Positions 1 to 9,656 of a stretch of 64,000 nt of DNA are shown in pieces. The notes beneath the pieces are model-generated. The model made no database searches. It saw only the letters and a program-made list of their open reading frames with translations, and was not told where the DNA came from. Each line of letters starts with the position of its first letter. The first letter of the stretch is position 1. Source of the stretch: Streptomyces sp. HUAS CB01. GTDB taxonomy: Bacteria; Actinomycetota; Actinomycetes; Streptomycetales; Streptomycetaceae. Made by a program: the position numbers and the translations under genes. The stretch lies in contig NZ_CP129137.1 in assembly GCF_030406905.1 (NCBI RefSeq), positions 5,921,501 through 5,985,500 of the forward strand, read 5' to 3'.

Positions 1-34
1 GCGAGCACCCCGGGCGGCTCCGGCCCCGGCGGGG

Positions 35-160
35 CGGCAGGGGGTTCCGAACGGGTCCGGCCGATCCGGCGGCGGGTTCCGGGCAGGTACCGGTGGCGGC
101 GGGGATCCGGGCAGGTCTCGCCGGCAGGGGGTTCCGAACGGGTCCGGCTGATCCGGCGGC
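35..160. repeat. Pair of 39-bp direct repeats
   Basis: Two copies of a 39-bp GC-rich unit lie at 35-73 and 122-160, 87 bp apart, starting CGGCAGGGGGTTCCG and ending ATCCGGCGGC. They differ at one base. The 230 bases before the VOC gene hold no credible gene. This may be a decayed 3' tail duplicated by slippage or a repeated regulatory element; the window edge prevents a decision. Confidence 0.6.
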
Positions 161-230
161 ACGGAGCCCGCGGCGTGCCCGGCGTCCGGCCGCGGTCGGC
201 CCCGTACGGCGGGAGCCCCGCGCCACTCGC

Positions 231-1010
231 TCAGTCCTGCCGGGCGCTCCGCACCACGGTGAAGACCGCGCCCTCGGGGTCGGCCACCGTCGCCAGCCGG
301 CCACTCGTACCGTCGCACGGTTCGCGCACGACGTGTCCGCCGAGATCCACCACCGTGGCCACGGTCCTGTCGGGGTCCTCGACCTCGAAGTAGGTCATCC
401 AGTGCGAGCCCCTGTCGCGCGGCAGCGCGTGGCCCACGCCGTGGATCGAGGCCACCGGACGGTTGTCCAGGTGCAGCGTCAGATAGTCGAAGTCGGCCGA
501 GACCACGGGCTCCAGGTCGTAACCGAAGACCGTCTGGTAGAACTTGCCGACCGCCGAGGCCTCCCGGGTCATCAGCTCGTTCCAGACGGGCGTGCCATGG
601 GTGCCGAAGAGGGCGGTGCCGGTGTGCGCGGCCGCCTGCCAGACGCCGAAGACCGCGCCCTCCGGATCGGCGGCGATGACCAGCCGGCCGGCGTCCGCCG
701 CGTCGAGCGGCCCGACGCCGATCGTGCCGCCGCACATCCTGATCTGCTCGGCGGTCTCGTCGACGTCGTCGGACGCCATGTACGTCGTCCAGGCGATCGG
801 CAGATGGCGGTCCGGCGGGAGCTGGCCGATGCCCGCCACCTCCTTGCCGTCGAGCAGTGCGCGGACGTACGGCCCGAGTTGCTGCGGCCCCGGGACGAAC
901 TCCCAGCCGAACAAGGCCCGGTAGAAGTCCTGCGTCGTGTCGAGTCCGTGCACCATGAGGCTCACCCAGCAGGGCGTGCCTGGTCTGCGCCGAGTCGCCT
1001 CGGTCGTCAT
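231..1010 (-). CDS. Two-domain VOC (glyoxalase/bleomycin-resistance fold) protein
   Basis: 259 residues with two successive VOC domains, about residues 11-125 (starting GTPCWVSL) and 140-255 (starting GTPVWNEL). Each ends in the DPEGAVF signature of this family. It resembles the M. tuberculosis CFP-30B (Rv0577) type, a small cytosolic family often annotated as hydrolase or hydroxylase; the substrate is unknown. The ATG at 1010 was chosen because a GAGGAGA site sits about 8 nt upstream; a GTG two codons earlier is the alternative. It is transcribed alone, divergently from the sulfurtransferase. Fold assignment is firm; any catalytic activity is not shown by the sequence. Confidence 0.85.
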   Translation of the reverse strand: MTTEATRRRPGTPCWVSLMVHGLDTTQDFYRALFGWEFVPGPQQLGPYVRALLDGKEVAGIGQLPPDRHLPIAWTTYMASDDVDETAEQIRMCGGTIGVGPLDAADAGRLVIAADPEGAVFGVWQAAAHTGTALFGTHGTPVWNELMTREASAVGKFYQTVFGYDLEPVVSADFDYLTLHLDNRPVASIHGVGHALPRDRGSHWMTYFEVEDPDRTVATVVDLGGHVVREPCDGTSGRLATVADPEGAVFTVVRSARQD

Positions 1011-1250
1011 CGTCACTCTCTCCTCGGACCATCGTCGTCGTGGCCGTGCGGGGACCGGCGGCCGTCGTACGGGAACGGCCCTCATCCCGTGCAGATGCTC
1101 GCACCACCGCGTACGCCGCGCGTCACGGCCGCGCCGCTCCTTCCCGGGGGATCCTCCAGGGAAGGATGCCCGTTCCGGCACCTTCCATCCGTGGTGCGGC
1201 CATGGCCGTTGCTGCCGCGGGCCCGTCGGGCCCTGAGCGAAGATGGCGTT

Positions 1251-2105
1251 ATGAACCCCATCATCACCGCTACCGAACTCACCGGCGAGTCGGCCGGTCC
1301 GCGGCCTCCGGTGCTGCTCGACGTCCGCTGGCAGCTCACCGCGGCCAAGGCCGCCGGTGCCGCGCCCTTCGACGGCCGGGCCGCCTACGAGGCCGGTCAC
1401 CTCCCGGGCGCCGTGTACGTCGACCTCGACTCCGAGCTGGCGGGACCGCCCGGGCGGGGCGGCCGGCATCCGCTGCCGGACCTGGAGGCCTTCGGCGCGG
1501 CGATGCGCCGTGCCGGGGTGTCGGACGGCGCCCCGGTCGTCGTGTACGACGGGGGCCAGGGCTGGGCCGCGGCGCGGGCGTGGTGGTTGCTGCGATGGGC
1601 GGGGCACACGGACGTCCGGGTCCTGGACGGAGGTCTCGAGGCATGGGACGGACCGTTGAGCACGGACGTCCCGGCCACGGAGCCGGGGGACTTCACCCCC
1701 GTGCCCGGCGGTCTGCCGCTGCTCGACGCGGACGGCGCCGCGGCCCTGGCCCGGTCCGGAGTCCTGCTGGACGCCCGCGCCGCCGAGCGCTACCGGGGCG
1801 AAGTCGAGCCGATCGACCCGGTCGGCGGGCACATCCCCGGCGCGGTGTCGGCCCCGACCACGGAGAACGTCTCCGAGGGCGGCACCACCCTCCTGCCCCG
1901 TGAGGAACTGGCCGCCCGCTTCAAACGGCTCGGCGCCGCGGACGCTCCCGAGGTCGGTGTCTACTGCGGGTCCGGCGTCTCCGCAGCGCACGAGGTCCTG
2001 GCCCTGGCGGTCGCCGGCATCCCGGCGGCGCTCTACGCGGGCTCCTGGTCCGAGTGGTCGTCCGACCCCGCCAGGCCCGTCGCGACGGGCCCCGACCCGC
2101 AGTAG
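1251..2105 (+). CDS. 3-mercaptopyruvate/thiosulfate sulfurtransferase (tandem rhodanese)
   Basis: 284 residues with two rhodanese domains, roughly 8-136 (inactive) and 155-275 (active). The catalytic loop CGSGVSA carries the nucleophilic Cys239; loops of the CGSGVTA type are typical of mercaptopyruvate sulfurtransferases (SseA class), whereas thiosulfate rhodaneses usually carry charged residues there. The family transfers sulfane sulfur from 3-mercaptopyruvate or thiosulfate to cyanide or other thiophiles in the cytosol. The ATG at 1251 has no strong Shine-Dalgarno sequence, so the start is somewhat uncertain, but it gives the usual family length. It ends at a bidirectional hairpin shared with sepH. 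Confidence 0.87.
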   Translation: MNPIITATELTGESAGPRPPVLLDVRWQLTAAKAAGAAPFDGRAAYEAGHLPGAVYVDLDSELAGPPGRGGRHPLPDLEAFGAAMRRAGVSDGAPVVVYDGGQGWAAARAWWLLRWAGHTDVRVLDGGLEAWDGPLSTDVPATEPGDFTPVPGGLPLLDADGAAALARSGVLLDARAAERYRGEVEPIDPVGGHIPGAVSAPTTENVSEGGTTLLPREELAARFKRLGAADAPEVGVYCGSGVSAAHEVLALAVAGIPAALYAGSWSEWSSDPARPVATGPDPQ

Positions 2106-2359
2106 CCGACCCGACCCGGCCCCGGCCTGCGACAGTCGGCAGAGGGCCGGGATCCCGAACCCCCACGCTCTCGACCGTGCGGGGCGCCCGGACCCCGGCC
2201 CCCCGGCCTCTCTGCGGCACGCCGGCCCCTCCGTGTCACCGGCCACGACGAGGAGCCCGCAGCCCGGGTCCGCCACCTCGCCCCGGGTCCGGCACACGGC
2301 CCCGGTTCGGCACGGCAGGCGGCACGGCCGGCATGGCGGCGGGCTCGTACGCAAAGCGT

Positions 2360-2391
2360 GAGGGCTCATACGGAAATCCGTATGAGCCCTC
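2360..2391. terminator. Bidirectional terminator hairpin
   Basis: A perfect 15-bp inverted repeat (GAGGGCTCATACGGA at 2360-2374, its complement at 2377-2391) lies between the convergent sulfurtransferase and sepH genes. It ends about 20 bp from the sepH stop. Strong GC-rich hairpins without U tracts are usual Streptomyces terminators. Confidence 0.8.
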
Positions 2392-2411
2392 CCCTTCATC
2401 ACCCGGAGGTG

Positions 2412-3449
2412 CTACTCCTGCTTCTTCCTGCGGGTGCCGAACACGATTTCGTCCCAGCTCGGCACCGCCGCGCGGCGCCCCGGTCGCACACCGTCCGCCT
2501 CGGCCTGCCGGTCCGTGGTCCCGGTGAGGCGGTCGCGGTGGCCGGTGACCGACCGCGGCATCAGGACGTCCGCGTACGCGGAGCCGGCACCCGCGGACGC
2601 GGCGGGGGCGGGAGGCTCCTCGGCCGCGGGCTCCTGGACGGGCTCGGTGGCCGGATCCTCGGGGGCGGGCCGCTCCGGCACGACGAGGTCGCCGCGGAAG
2701 CTCGGCACCGCCTCCAGCAGGCTGGTCAGCGAGTCCCGCTCGGTCTCCTCCGGCTCGGGCGCCGGTGCCGGGAGCTGCGCGGGACGGTCCGGCGTGCGGT
2801 CCAGCGGCCGGTCCCGGGGGAGCCGCGCGATGCGCGGCACGAACGGGAAGCTCGGCTCGTGGGTGACGCCGATCGCGTCGTCCGTCTCCCCGATCAGCGC
2901 CCGGGCCTCGTCGTCGACGGCCTGGACGAGCCGGCGCGGCGGGTCGTACGTCCAGCTCGCCGAGTGCGGCTCTCCCGCGACCCGGTAGACGAGCAGCACT
3001 TCCCAGGTGCCGTCGTCGCGGCGCCAGGAATCCCACTGGACGGTGTCCTTCTCGGCGCCCCGCAGCAGCAGACGCTCCTGCACCGCCTCGCCGAGCTGCG
3101 GGCCGGCGTTCTCCCCGGGACGCCGGACGGGCGTCTTGCGCGCACGCTCCGCCATGAACGCGCGCTCCGCGAGGACGGGGCCCTCGAACCGGCGCACCCG
3201 TTCCACGGGGATGCCGGCGAGCTGGGCGACCTCTTCCGCGGAGGCGCCTGCTCTTATGCGCGCCTGGATGTCACGGGGGCGGAGGTGGCTCTCGACCTCG
3301 ATCTCGATCTGGCCGAGGCGCGCGCGGTCGTTGCGAACGGCAGCACGCAGCCGTTCGTCAATCGGAAGCGTGTACTCCGTGCTGTCCGCAGCCTTCAGCA
3401 CCAGTCGTGTGCCGTCGTTTGAGACGGCCACGACACGCAGTTCGGGCAT
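2412..3449 (-). CDS. sepH: Cell-division protein SepH
   Basis: 345 residues beginning MPELRVVAVSNDGT, the hallmark of the actinobacterial DUF3071/SepH family. Residues 1 to about 160 form the conserved N-terminal domain with a helix-turn-helix-like segment (GASAEEVAQLAGIPVERV near residues 67-85). The C-terminal 150 residues are a Pro/Glu/Ala-rich low-complexity tail ending in a short conserved basic stretch (IVFGTRRKKQE). In Streptomyces venezuelae SepH binds FtsZ directly and promotes filament assembly during septation. The ATG at 3449 follows a GGGAGGT site 5 nt upstream. In S. coelicolor the homologous gene also sits close to hemH and cutRS, which supports conserved order. Confidence 0.95.
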   Translation of the reverse strand: MPELRVVAVSNDGTRLVLKAADSTEYTLPIDERLRAAVRNDRARLGQIEIEVESHLRPRDIQARIRAGASAEEVAQLAGIPVERVRRFEGPVLAERAFMAERARKTPVRRPGENAGPQLGEAVQERLLLRGAEKDTVQWDSWRRDDGTWEVLLVYRVAGEPHSASWTYDPPRRLVQAVDDEARALIGETDDAIGVTHEPSFPFVPRIARLPRDRPLDRTPDRPAQLPAPAPEPEETERDSLTSLLEAVPSFRGDLVVPERPAPEDPATEPVQEPAAEEPPAPAASAGAGSAYADVLMPRSVTGHRDRLTGTTDRQAEADGVRPGRRAAVPSWDEIVFGTRRKKQE

Positions 3450-3917
3450 GGGGACCTCCCGGGTGGTGCCTGCCGACGTCACGTGCGTCGCTGCTTCCGC
3501 TAGTCGAGTGTGGCCTGCCCGGGTGCAGCCTGCCACAACCTTGCCGAGTTGCCCGGCGTGTCGGGCATGGGCCCTGGACCGCCGTTATGGCACGGTTACC
3601 TGTTTGCAACGCAGGGTGACGAGCGTCGTCACCCTGTGCAGCAGGCGACCGTGCGGTGCCACGGCGCCGCCGGTTCGAGTGCCGCTTTCGGCCCCCTGTT
3701 CCCGGGGCCGTGCACCCGTGAGAGAGACCGGACCCAGGGCTCGTCACAGTACTCCATTCGGGCCATCGGGGTGGACCGGCGCGCCGCCGAAGTTGTCGCG
3801 GAGGCCGCAAGTTCCGTTCCTCTACCCCGATTTCGAGGGTGGCAAGCTTCACAGAATCCGCAGAATCGGAACTATTCGATTCGCCCATATGTCCCTTCCT
3901 GGTGCACGGTGGGACAG
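3450..3917. other. Divergent intergenic region with a 10-bp hairpin
   Basis: 468 bases between sepH and the next membrane protein contain no convincing gene. An inverted repeat CAGGGTGACG / CGTCACCCTG at 3612-3621 and 3627-3636 has a 5-base loop and could be an operator or an attenuator. A weaker GAATCG / CGATTC pair lies at 3863-3882, near the start of the rightward gene. Both promoters must lie here, but no clear -35/-10 pair was found. Confidence 0.5.
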
Positions 3918-4793
3918 ATGGGTAAGCAGAGGCTGGAGATGCATCACAAGCGGGACAACGGCACGGCGGAGCAGAAGGAGCGGCGGCTGGACCTGAGCGT
4001 TCCGCAGGTCGCGGGCAGTGCGCTCGCTGCGGTGGCGGCGGCGGTCCTCGCATCCCAACTCGGCGTCTACGGAACGATCCTGGGTGCCGGAGTGGTGAGC
4101 GTGGTCGCCACTTGCGGCGGCACCGTCTTCCAGCACCTGTTCCGGCGAACCGGCGAACAGATTCGCGACGTCGCCCAGCAGTCCCGCCCCAAGGGCCCCC
4201 GCCCGGCGGCCGGTTCCCCGGAACCGGAGCCCGCCGCCCTCGGCGAGCCGCCCGCCCACGGGGAGTTCGGCGAGCCGACCACCCACGGAAACCGGGTCCG
4301 GGGCCGGAAGCGGTCCCTGCTCGCCGCCGCCGTCGTCTTCGCGGTCGCGATGATCGGCATCACCGGGTACGAGCTCGCGTCCGGCCAGGACCTCAGTGGC
4401 GGGCGGGGCACCACGGTGGGCACCGCCGTACGCGGCGGGGGCGGCAACGCGTCCGGCGACGAGTCCCCTTCGCCGTCGGACCCGCAGCAGGGCCGGGACG
4501 GCGGTCGGCACGGGCACCGGGACGGCACCTCCGCAACGGACGACGCCCCCGGAACGGGCAGCGGCGCGGGCGACCGGGGCGGGAGCGGCACCGACGGTGA
4601 CGGCCGGGGCGGCTCGGGCTCCACGTCGGGCTCCGGTGCGGGGCCGGGAGCGGACGGCGGCGAAGAGGGCCGGCCCGCGCCCGCCCCTTCCGCGTCCACC
4701 GGCGACGAGAGCCCGGCGCCGGACCAGGACCCGACACCGTCCGCGCCCACACCGTCCGCGTCCACGGGAGGAGACGCTCCGGATGCTCCCTAG
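3918..4793 (+). CDS. Conserved two-TM membrane protein with Ser/Gly/Pro-rich C-terminal tail
   Basis: 291 residues of unrecognised function. A basic N-terminus is followed by a long hydrophobic stretch (about residues 28-72: VAGSALAAVAAAVLAS onward) that could span the membrane once or twice. A cytosolic linker of about 60 residues follows, then a second clear transmembrane helix (about 132-153: LLAAAVVFAVAMIGITGYEL). The remaining 135 residues are low-complexity Gly, Ser, Asp and Pro, likely extracellular and wall-exposed. The ATG at 3918 has only a weak ribosome site (GGTGGGA); a second ATG at 3939 is possible. The gene stands alone and converges on the lactone oxidase through a hairpin. 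Similar proteins are common in Streptomyces but uncharacterised. Confidence 0.65.
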   Translation: MGKQRLEMHHKRDNGTAEQKERRLDLSVPQVAGSALAAVAAAVLASQLGVYGTILGAGVVSVVATCGGTVFQHLFRRTGEQIRDVAQQSRPKGPRPAAGSPEPEPAALGEPPAHGEFGEPTTHGNRVRGRKRSLLAAAVVFAVAMIGITGYELASGQDLSGGRGTTVGTAVRGGGGNASGDESPSPSDPQQGRDGGRHGHRDGTSATDDAPGTGSGAGDRGGSGTDGDGRGGSGSTSGSGAGPGADGGEEGRPAPAPSASTGDESPAPDQDPTPSAPTPSASTGGDAPDAP

Positions 4794-4810
4794 TGCCGTG
4801 ACCGGGGTCG

Positions 4811-4848
4811 GGGGCCCGGGGGGCAGGCCTCACGAGCGGCCGGGCCCC
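4811..4848. terminator. Candidate bidirectional terminator
   Basis: GGGGCCCGG at 4811-4819 pairs with CCGGGCCCC at 4840-4848 across a 20-base loop. It lies between the convergent membrane protein (stop 4793) and the lactone oxidase (stop 4861). Confidence 0.55.
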
Positions 4849-4860
4849 GGCGCGAGGTGC

Positions 4861-6192
4861 CTAGGCGCCCAGTACCCGCCGCAGGTAGTCGTTCCCGAAC
4901 ACCCGGTCGGGGTCGAGCCGGTCGCGCAGCGCCAGGAACTCGCCGAACCGCGGGTAGACGCTCTCGAAGTACTCCGCGTCCCGCGTGTGGATCTTGCCCC
5001 AGTGCGGCCGGCCGCCGTGCGCGGTCATGATCCGCTCGACCGCGGTGAAGTACGAGCGGTACGGCGTCCCCTTGTACATGTGCACGGCGATGTACGCGCT
5101 TTCGCGTCCGGACGCCGTCGACAGCGTGATGTCGTCGGCGGGAGCCGTCCGCACCTCCACGGGGAAGCTGATCCGCAGCGGCGAACGGTCGACCATGGCC
5201 TTCAGTTCACGGAGCGCCGGGACCGCGGACTCCCTCGGAAGCGCGTATTCCATCTCGACGAACCGCACCCGCCGGGGGCTTGTGAAGACTTTGTAAGGGA
5301 TGTCCGTGTACGTGCGGGCCGACAGCGCGCGGCTGGAGACCTTCGCGATCGCCGGAATGGTGGCCGGTATCGCTCGTCCGAGTGAATTGACCACCTGGAA
5401 CAGGCCGTTGGAGAGGAGCTCGTCCTCGATCCACCCGCTGACCGCTCCGGGCGGGGCGACGGGACCGGCGCTGCGGTTGTTGCGCTTGGTGTTGCAGTTG
5501 CCCGTGTGGGGGAACCAGTAGAACTCGAAGTGCTCGTTCTCCGCGTGCAGCTCGTCGAACTCCGACGTCACCCGGTCGAAGGTCATCGGCTCCTCGCGAG
5601 CCGTCAGCAGGAACAGCGGCTCCACGGCGAAGGTGATCGCGCTGATCACGCCCAGTGCGCCGAGCCCGATCCGGGCGGCGGCGAAGATCTCGCGCTCCTC
5701 GTCGGTGCCCTTCTCGGAGCAGGTCAGCACCGAACCGTCGGCCGTGATCAGTTCGAGCCCCCGGATCTGCGCGGAGATCGAGGCCGAGTCACGGCCGGTG
5801 CCGTGCGTCCCGGTGCTCGTGGCGCCCGCCACCGTCTGCTCCATGATGTCGCCCATGTTCGTGAGCGACAGGTCCTCACGGGCGAGCGCGGCGTTGAGCC
5901 GCTTCAGCGGGGTGCCGGCCTCGACGGTCACCGTCATCGCCGTACGGTCGATCTCCCGGATGCCGGTGAGGAGATCGGGCCGGACCAGCACCCCGTCGGT
6001 CGCGGCGATCGCGGTGAACGAATGGCCGGAGCCGACCGTCTTCACCCGCAGTCCGTCCTCGGCGGCGCGGCGCACGGCCTCCGCCAGCTCCCCGGCCGAG
6101 GCCGGGGTGACCTCCCGTACCGGCCGGGCGGCAACGGTGCCCGCCCAGTTACGCCACGCGTTCCTCGTCGTGGTCCTGGATGTGCTCGTCAT
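4861..6192 (-). CDS. FAD-linked sugar-1,4-lactone oxidase (ALO family)
   Basis: 443 residues of the vanillyl-alcohol-oxidase superfamily. An N-terminal FAD-binding domain (about 15-180) carries GSGHSFTAI, whose His is the usual covalent FAD anchor in this family, and the GTHGTG loop. A C-terminal D-arabinono-1,4-lactone oxidase domain includes the HWGKIH motif and ends RVFGNDYLRRVLG. The expected reaction is oxidation of a sugar lactone or alditol with O2, giving H2O2; L-gulono-lactone, arabinono-lactone or xylitol are all possible. The ATG at 6192 lies inside the 3' end of the upstream MFS gene, a 44-base same-strand overlap, so the two are probably co-transcribed and translationally coupled. 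The exact substrate cannot be read from sequence. Confidence 0.87.
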   Translation of the reverse strand: MTSTSRTTTRNAWRNWAGTVAARPVREVTPASAGELAEAVRRAAEDGLRVKTVGSGHSFTAIAATDGVLVRPDLLTGIREIDRTAMTVTVEAGTPLKRLNAALAREDLSLTNMGDIMEQTVAGATSTGTHGTGRDSASISAQIRGLELITADGSVLTCSEKGTDEEREIFAAARIGLGALGVISAITFAVEPLFLLTAREEPMTFDRVTSEFDELHAENEHFEFYWFPHTGNCNTKRNNRSAGPVAPPGAVSGWIEDELLSNGLFQVVNSLGRAIPATIPAIAKVSSRALSARTYTDIPYKVFTSPRRVRFVEMEYALPRESAVPALRELKAMVDRSPLRISFPVEVRTAPADDITLSTASGRESAYIAVHMYKGTPYRSYFTAVERIMTAHGGRPHWGKIHTRDAEYFESVYPRFGEFLALRDRLDPDRVFGNDYLRRVLGA

Positions 6193-7393
6193 CCCGCCCC
6201 TCCCGCGTCGGCACCGGCCTGCGCAGCCGGCTGTACCCCAGGAACGCGACCACGACCGCGAGCGCTCCCGCCACCGCGGGCACCGCGTACGCCGCACCGG
6301 CCCCGTACTCGTCCACCACCCATCCTGAGGCCGACAAGCCGAGCGAGACGCCGACCGCGAGCCCGGTACCGGTCCAGGTCATGCCCTCGGTCAGCTTGGT
6401 GCGCGGTACGTGCGCTTCGACGAGGGCCATGGTCGTCACCATGGTCGGCGCGATGGCCAGGCCCGCGACAAAGAGCGCCACGGCCAGGACCACCAAGTTC
6501 CCGGCCAGTTGGAGGGGGATCATACTCACGGCCATCGCGCACACGCCCAGTACCCATCTGCGGGCCGGCTCGCCCTTCAGGTGCAGCAGTCCGAAAACCG
6601 CTCCCGCCAGGCAGGAGCCCAGCGCGTACACCGCCAGGACCAGGCTGGCCGCGGCCTTGCTGCCCTGCTCCTCGGCGAAGGCCACCGTCACCACGTCGAT
6701 CGAGCCGAAGATGGCGCCCGTCGCGACGAAGGTCACGACCAGTACCCGCAGACCGGGTGAGCGCAGGGCGGAACCGGCGCTGTCGGACGTACGCGGGTGC
6801 GGCGCGGGCTCGGTCGCGCGCTGCGCCGTCAGCCAGAGGACGCCGACCACCAGGAACGCGGTGGCCAGCAACGGGCCCGCCTCGGGGAACCAGACCGTGG
6901 ACAGCCCGATGGAGACGATCGGGCCGATGATGAAGCACACCTCGTCGACGATGGACTCGAAGGCGTACGCGGTGTGCAGTTCGCGCGGCGAACCGTGGTG
7001 GATCGCCGCCCAGCGGGCCCGGGTCATCGCGCCGACCGCCGGGATGCAGCCGGCACAGGCGGTGAAGGCGAACAGCATCCAGTTCGGCGCCCCCTGCTGG
7101 GCGCTGACGAGCAGTCCGGCCACCGCGACGACCGAGATCAGCAGGGCCGGCCGCAGCACCCTGCCCTGGCCGTGCCGGTCGACGAGCCGGGAGACCTGGG
7201 GGCCGAGCACCGCCGCCGAGAGCGCCAGGGTCGCGGAGAGCCAGCCGGCGAGGCTGTAGCGCCCCGTCAGCTGGGAGACCATGACCACGATGCCGACGCC
7301 CATCATGGACAGCGGCATGCGTCCGAGGAAGCCCGCGGCGGAGAACGCCAGGGTGCCGGGGGCCGCGAATATGGCGCGGTAGGGACTGGGCAA
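6149..7393 (-). CDS. MFS transporter, 12 TM
   Basis: About 414 residues with twelve hydrophobic segments and a central charged loop, typical of drug/metabolite exporters of the major facilitator superfamily. The sequence begins [13 protein letters not shown], a form conserved at the start of many actinobacterial MFS proteins. It is read here from a TTG at 7393, because GGAG lies 6 nt upstream and no ATG or GTG exists nearby in frame with a ribosome site. A cytoplasmic basic and acidic C-terminus ([12 protein letters not shown]) overlaps the downstream oxidase start. Substrate unknown; pairing with an oxidase suggests transport of a substrate or product, but this is inference. Confidence 0.83.
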   Translation of the reverse strand: MPSPYRAIFAAPGTLAFSAAGFLGRMPLSMMGVGIVVMVSQLTGRYSLAGWLSATLALSAAVLGPQVSRLVDRHGQGRVLRPALLISVVAVAGLLVSAQQGAPNWMLFAFTACAGCIPAVGAMTRARWAAIHHGSPRELHTAYAFESIVDEVCFIIGPIVSIGLSTVWFPEAGPLLATAFLVVGVLWLTAQRATEPAPHPRTSDSAGSALRSPGLRVLVVTFVATGAIFGSIDVVTVAFAEEQGSKAAASLVLAVYALGSCLAGAVFGLLHLKGEPARRWVLGVCAMAVSMIPLQLAGNLVVLAVALFVAGLAIAPTMVTTMALVEAHVPRTKLTEGMTWTGTGLAVGVSLGLSASGWVVDEYGAGAAYAVPAVAGALAVVVAFLGYSRLRRPVPTREGRDDEHIQDHDEERVA

Positions 7394-7499
7394 GTGGCGC
7401 TCCGTAAGGAATGTGAGTGGCCCGTACAGCTTACGGGTGAGGCAACCCTTACTCCAGTGCGGTTTCCCCGCTGACCGAGGCTGGTGGGAGGATCGCACC

Positions 7500-8642
7500 A
7501 TGGCCGAACAGCACGATCCCGCCCCGCGCGACCCCGCTCCCTACGACGCTCTGCTGCTGCTCTCCTTCGGCGGCCCGGAGGGGCCGGACGACGTGGTCCC
7601 GTTCCTGGAGAACGTGACGCGGGGCCGCGGCATCCCCAAGGAGCGCCTGAAGGAAGTCGGTCAGCACTACTTCCTGTTCGGCGGGGTCAGCCCGATCAAC
7701 GACCAGAACCGGGCGCTGCTGAAGGCGCTCCGCAAGGACTTCGCCGGCGCCGGCCTCGATCTGCCGGTCTACTGGGGCAACCGGAACTGGGCGCCGTACC
7801 TGACCGACACCCTCCGCGAGATGGTCCTGGACGGGCGCCGCCGGGTGGCCGTGCTGGCCACCAGCGCCTACGCCTCGTACTCGGGCTGCCGGCAGTACCG
7901 GGAGAACCTGGCGGACGCGCTCGCCGCGCTGGAGGCCGAGGGGCTGCCGCTGCCGCGCGTCGACAAGCTGCGGCACTACTTCAACCATCCCGGGTTCGTC
8001 GCCCCGATGGTCGAGGGCGTGCTCTCCTCGCTCGCCGACCTGCCCGAGGACGTCCGGGCGGGCGCGCACCTGGCGTTCACCACCCACTCCATCCCGGAGG
8101 CCGCGGCGGACAGTTCGGGCCCGGTCGCCGAGCACGGCGACGGCGGGGCGTACGTGCGGCAGCACCTCGACGTGGCACGGGTGATCGTCGACGCGGTCCG
8201 GGAGGCGACCGGCGTCGCCCACCCGTGGCGGCTCGTGTACCAGTCGCGCAGCGGTGCCCCGCACATCCCCTGGCTGGAGCCGGACATCTGCGACCACCTG
8301 GAGGAGCTGCACGGCGACGGGGTCCCGGCGGCCGTGATGGTGCCCATCGGCTTCGTCTCCGACCACATGGAGGTCCTGTACGACCTCGACACGGAGGCCA
8401 CCGCCAAGGCTGCCGAACTGGGTCTTCCGGTACGCCGGTCGGCGACGGTCGGGGCCGACCCGCGCTTCGCCGCCGCGGTCCGCGACCTGCTCCTCGAGCG
8501 CGCGGCGACCGAGCGGGGGAAGGTGGTGGAGCGGTGCGCGCTCGGTGCGCTCGGGCCGTCCCACGACCTCTGCCCGATCGGATGCTGCCCGGCCAGGTCC
8601 GAGCGCCCGGCGGCGGCGGGCGCGGACAGCCCGTACGCCTAG
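7500..8642 (+). CDS. hemH: Ferrochelatase (coproporphyrin type)
   Basis: 380 residues, a complete HemH/CpfC. The [15 protein letters not shown] start, [10 protein letters not shown] motif, catalytic His in FTTHSIP and the [17 protein letters not shown] segment are all present. In actinobacteria this enzyme inserts Fe2+ into coproporphyrin III rather than protoporphyrin IX. A conserved internal Cys130 (YSGCRQY) and a Cys-rich C-terminus (Cys346, 358, 362, 363) fit the [2Fe-2S] cluster known from actinobacterial ferrochelatases. The ATG at 7500 has a GGGAGG site about 10 nt upstream. It is divergent from the MFS gene. Gene order hemH, inositol-phosphatase, cutRS is as in S. coelicolor. Confidence 0.95.
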   Translation: MAEQHDPAPRDPAPYDALLLLSFGGPEGPDDVVPFLENVTRGRGIPKERLKEVGQHYFLFGGVSPINDQNRALLKALRKDFAGAGLDLPVYWGNRNWAPYLTDTLREMVLDGRRRVAVLATSAYASYSGCRQYRENLADALAALEAEGLPLPRVDKLRHYFNHPGFVAPMVEGVLSSLADLPEDVRAGAHLAFTTHSIPEAAADSSGPVAEHGDGGAYVRQHLDVARVIVDAVREATGVAHPWRLVYQSRSGAPHIPWLEPDICDHLEELHGDGVPAAVMVPIGFVSDHMEVLYDLDTEATAKAAELGLPVRRSATVGADPRFAAAVRDLLLERAATERGKVVERCALGALGPSHDLCPIGCCPARSERPAAAGADSPYA

Positions 8643-8761
8643 AGCCGACGCGGACGCGGACCGCGACGTAAGGCCGGGGAGCCGGCGTACGGACTGAGGG
8701 GCGCGGTCGCCGCCCGCACGCCCCGGCACACCACACAGCCACGCACCTGGGAGCCATTTCC

Positions 8762-9562
8762 GTGACCGACCCACTGCTCGACGAACTGCTGTCCCTCGCG
8801 CTGGAGGCCGCGCGGAGGGCGGGTGAGCTGCTGCGGGACGGCAGGCCCGAGGACCTCGCCGTGGCCGCGACCAAGTCAAGCCCCATCGACGTCGTGACCG
8901 AGATGGACATCGCCGCGGAGAAGCTGATCACCGGCTTTCTCGCCGGGGCCCGGCCGGACGACGGCTTCCTCGGCGAGGAGGGGTCCTCGACGGAGGGCAC
9001 GAGCGGTGTCCGCTGGGTCGTGGACCCGCTCGACGGCACGGTGAACTATCTCTACGGTCTGCCCACGTGGGCCGTGTCCGTCGCCGCCGAGCGGGACGGC
9101 GAGACCGTCGTCGGCGTCGTCGAGGTGCCGATGCGCGGCGAGACGTACCGGGCCGTGCGCGGCGGCGGCGCCTTCTGCGGCGACCGCCGGCTCCGCTGCC
9201 GGCCCGCGCCGCCTCTGGACCAGGCACTGGTCTCGACGGGCTTCAACTACGTCCAGTCCGTCCGCCGCCACCAGGCGGAGGTGGCACGGCAGCTGATCCC
9301 GCAGCTCCGCGACATCCGGCGCGGCGGCTCCGCGGCCGTGGACCTCTGCGACGTCGCCGCGGGACGCCTGGACGGCTACTACGAGCGGGGTCTCCACCCC
9401 TGGGACCTCGCCGCGGGGGACCTCGTCGCCCGCGAGGCGGGGGCCCTCACCGGGTCCCGCCCGGGGGAGCCGCCCTCCGGCGAGCTGGCCGTCGCGGCGT
9501 CGCCCGGCGTCTTCACCCCCCTCCAGCGCCTGCTCGAGGACCTGGGTGCCTGGCACGACTGA
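8762..9562 (+). CDS. Inositol-monophosphatase family phosphatase
   Basis: 266 residues of the FIG superfamily of Mg2+/Li+-dependent sugar phosphatases. Metal-binding motifs are in order: EE in FLGEEG (about residue 73), VDPLDGTVNY (about 88-97) and PWDLAAGDLVAREAG near residue 217. Likely substrates are inositol-1-phosphate, histidinol phosphate or a related phosphate monoester; the neighbouring M. tuberculosis homologue (suhB, Rv2701c) has inositol monophosphatase activity. The GTG at 8762 was chosen because GGGAG lies about 9 nt upstream. The gene follows hemH by 119 bp and ends at a strong hairpin. Confidence 0.9.
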   Translation: MTDPLLDELLSLALEAARRAGELLRDGRPEDLAVAATKSSPIDVVTEMDIAAEKLITGFLAGARPDDGFLGEEGSSTEGTSGVRWVVDPLDGTVNYLYGLPTWAVSVAAERDGETVVGVVEVPMRGETYRAVRGGGAFCGDRRLRCRPAPPLDQALVSTGFNYVQSVRRHQAEVARQLIPQLRDIRRGGSAAVDLCDVAAGRLDGYYERGLHPWDLAAGDLVAREAGALTGSRPGEPPSGELAVAASPGVFTPLQRLLEDLGAWHD

Positions 9563-9609
9563 CCACGCCGACGGCGGTCCTCACCGGTGCCCGTACGGGG
9601 CCGAGCATG

Positions 9610-9650
9610 CGTGAGGGCCCGGTGCCGTCCCATGGCACCGGGCCCTCACG
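9610..9650. terminator. Strong bidirectional terminator
   Basis: A perfect 17-bp stem (CGTGAGGGCCCGGTGCC at 9610-9626, complement at 9634-9650) with a 7-base loop separates the phosphatase from the convergent small gene. Confidence 0.9.
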
Positions 9651-9656
9651 GGCGGG

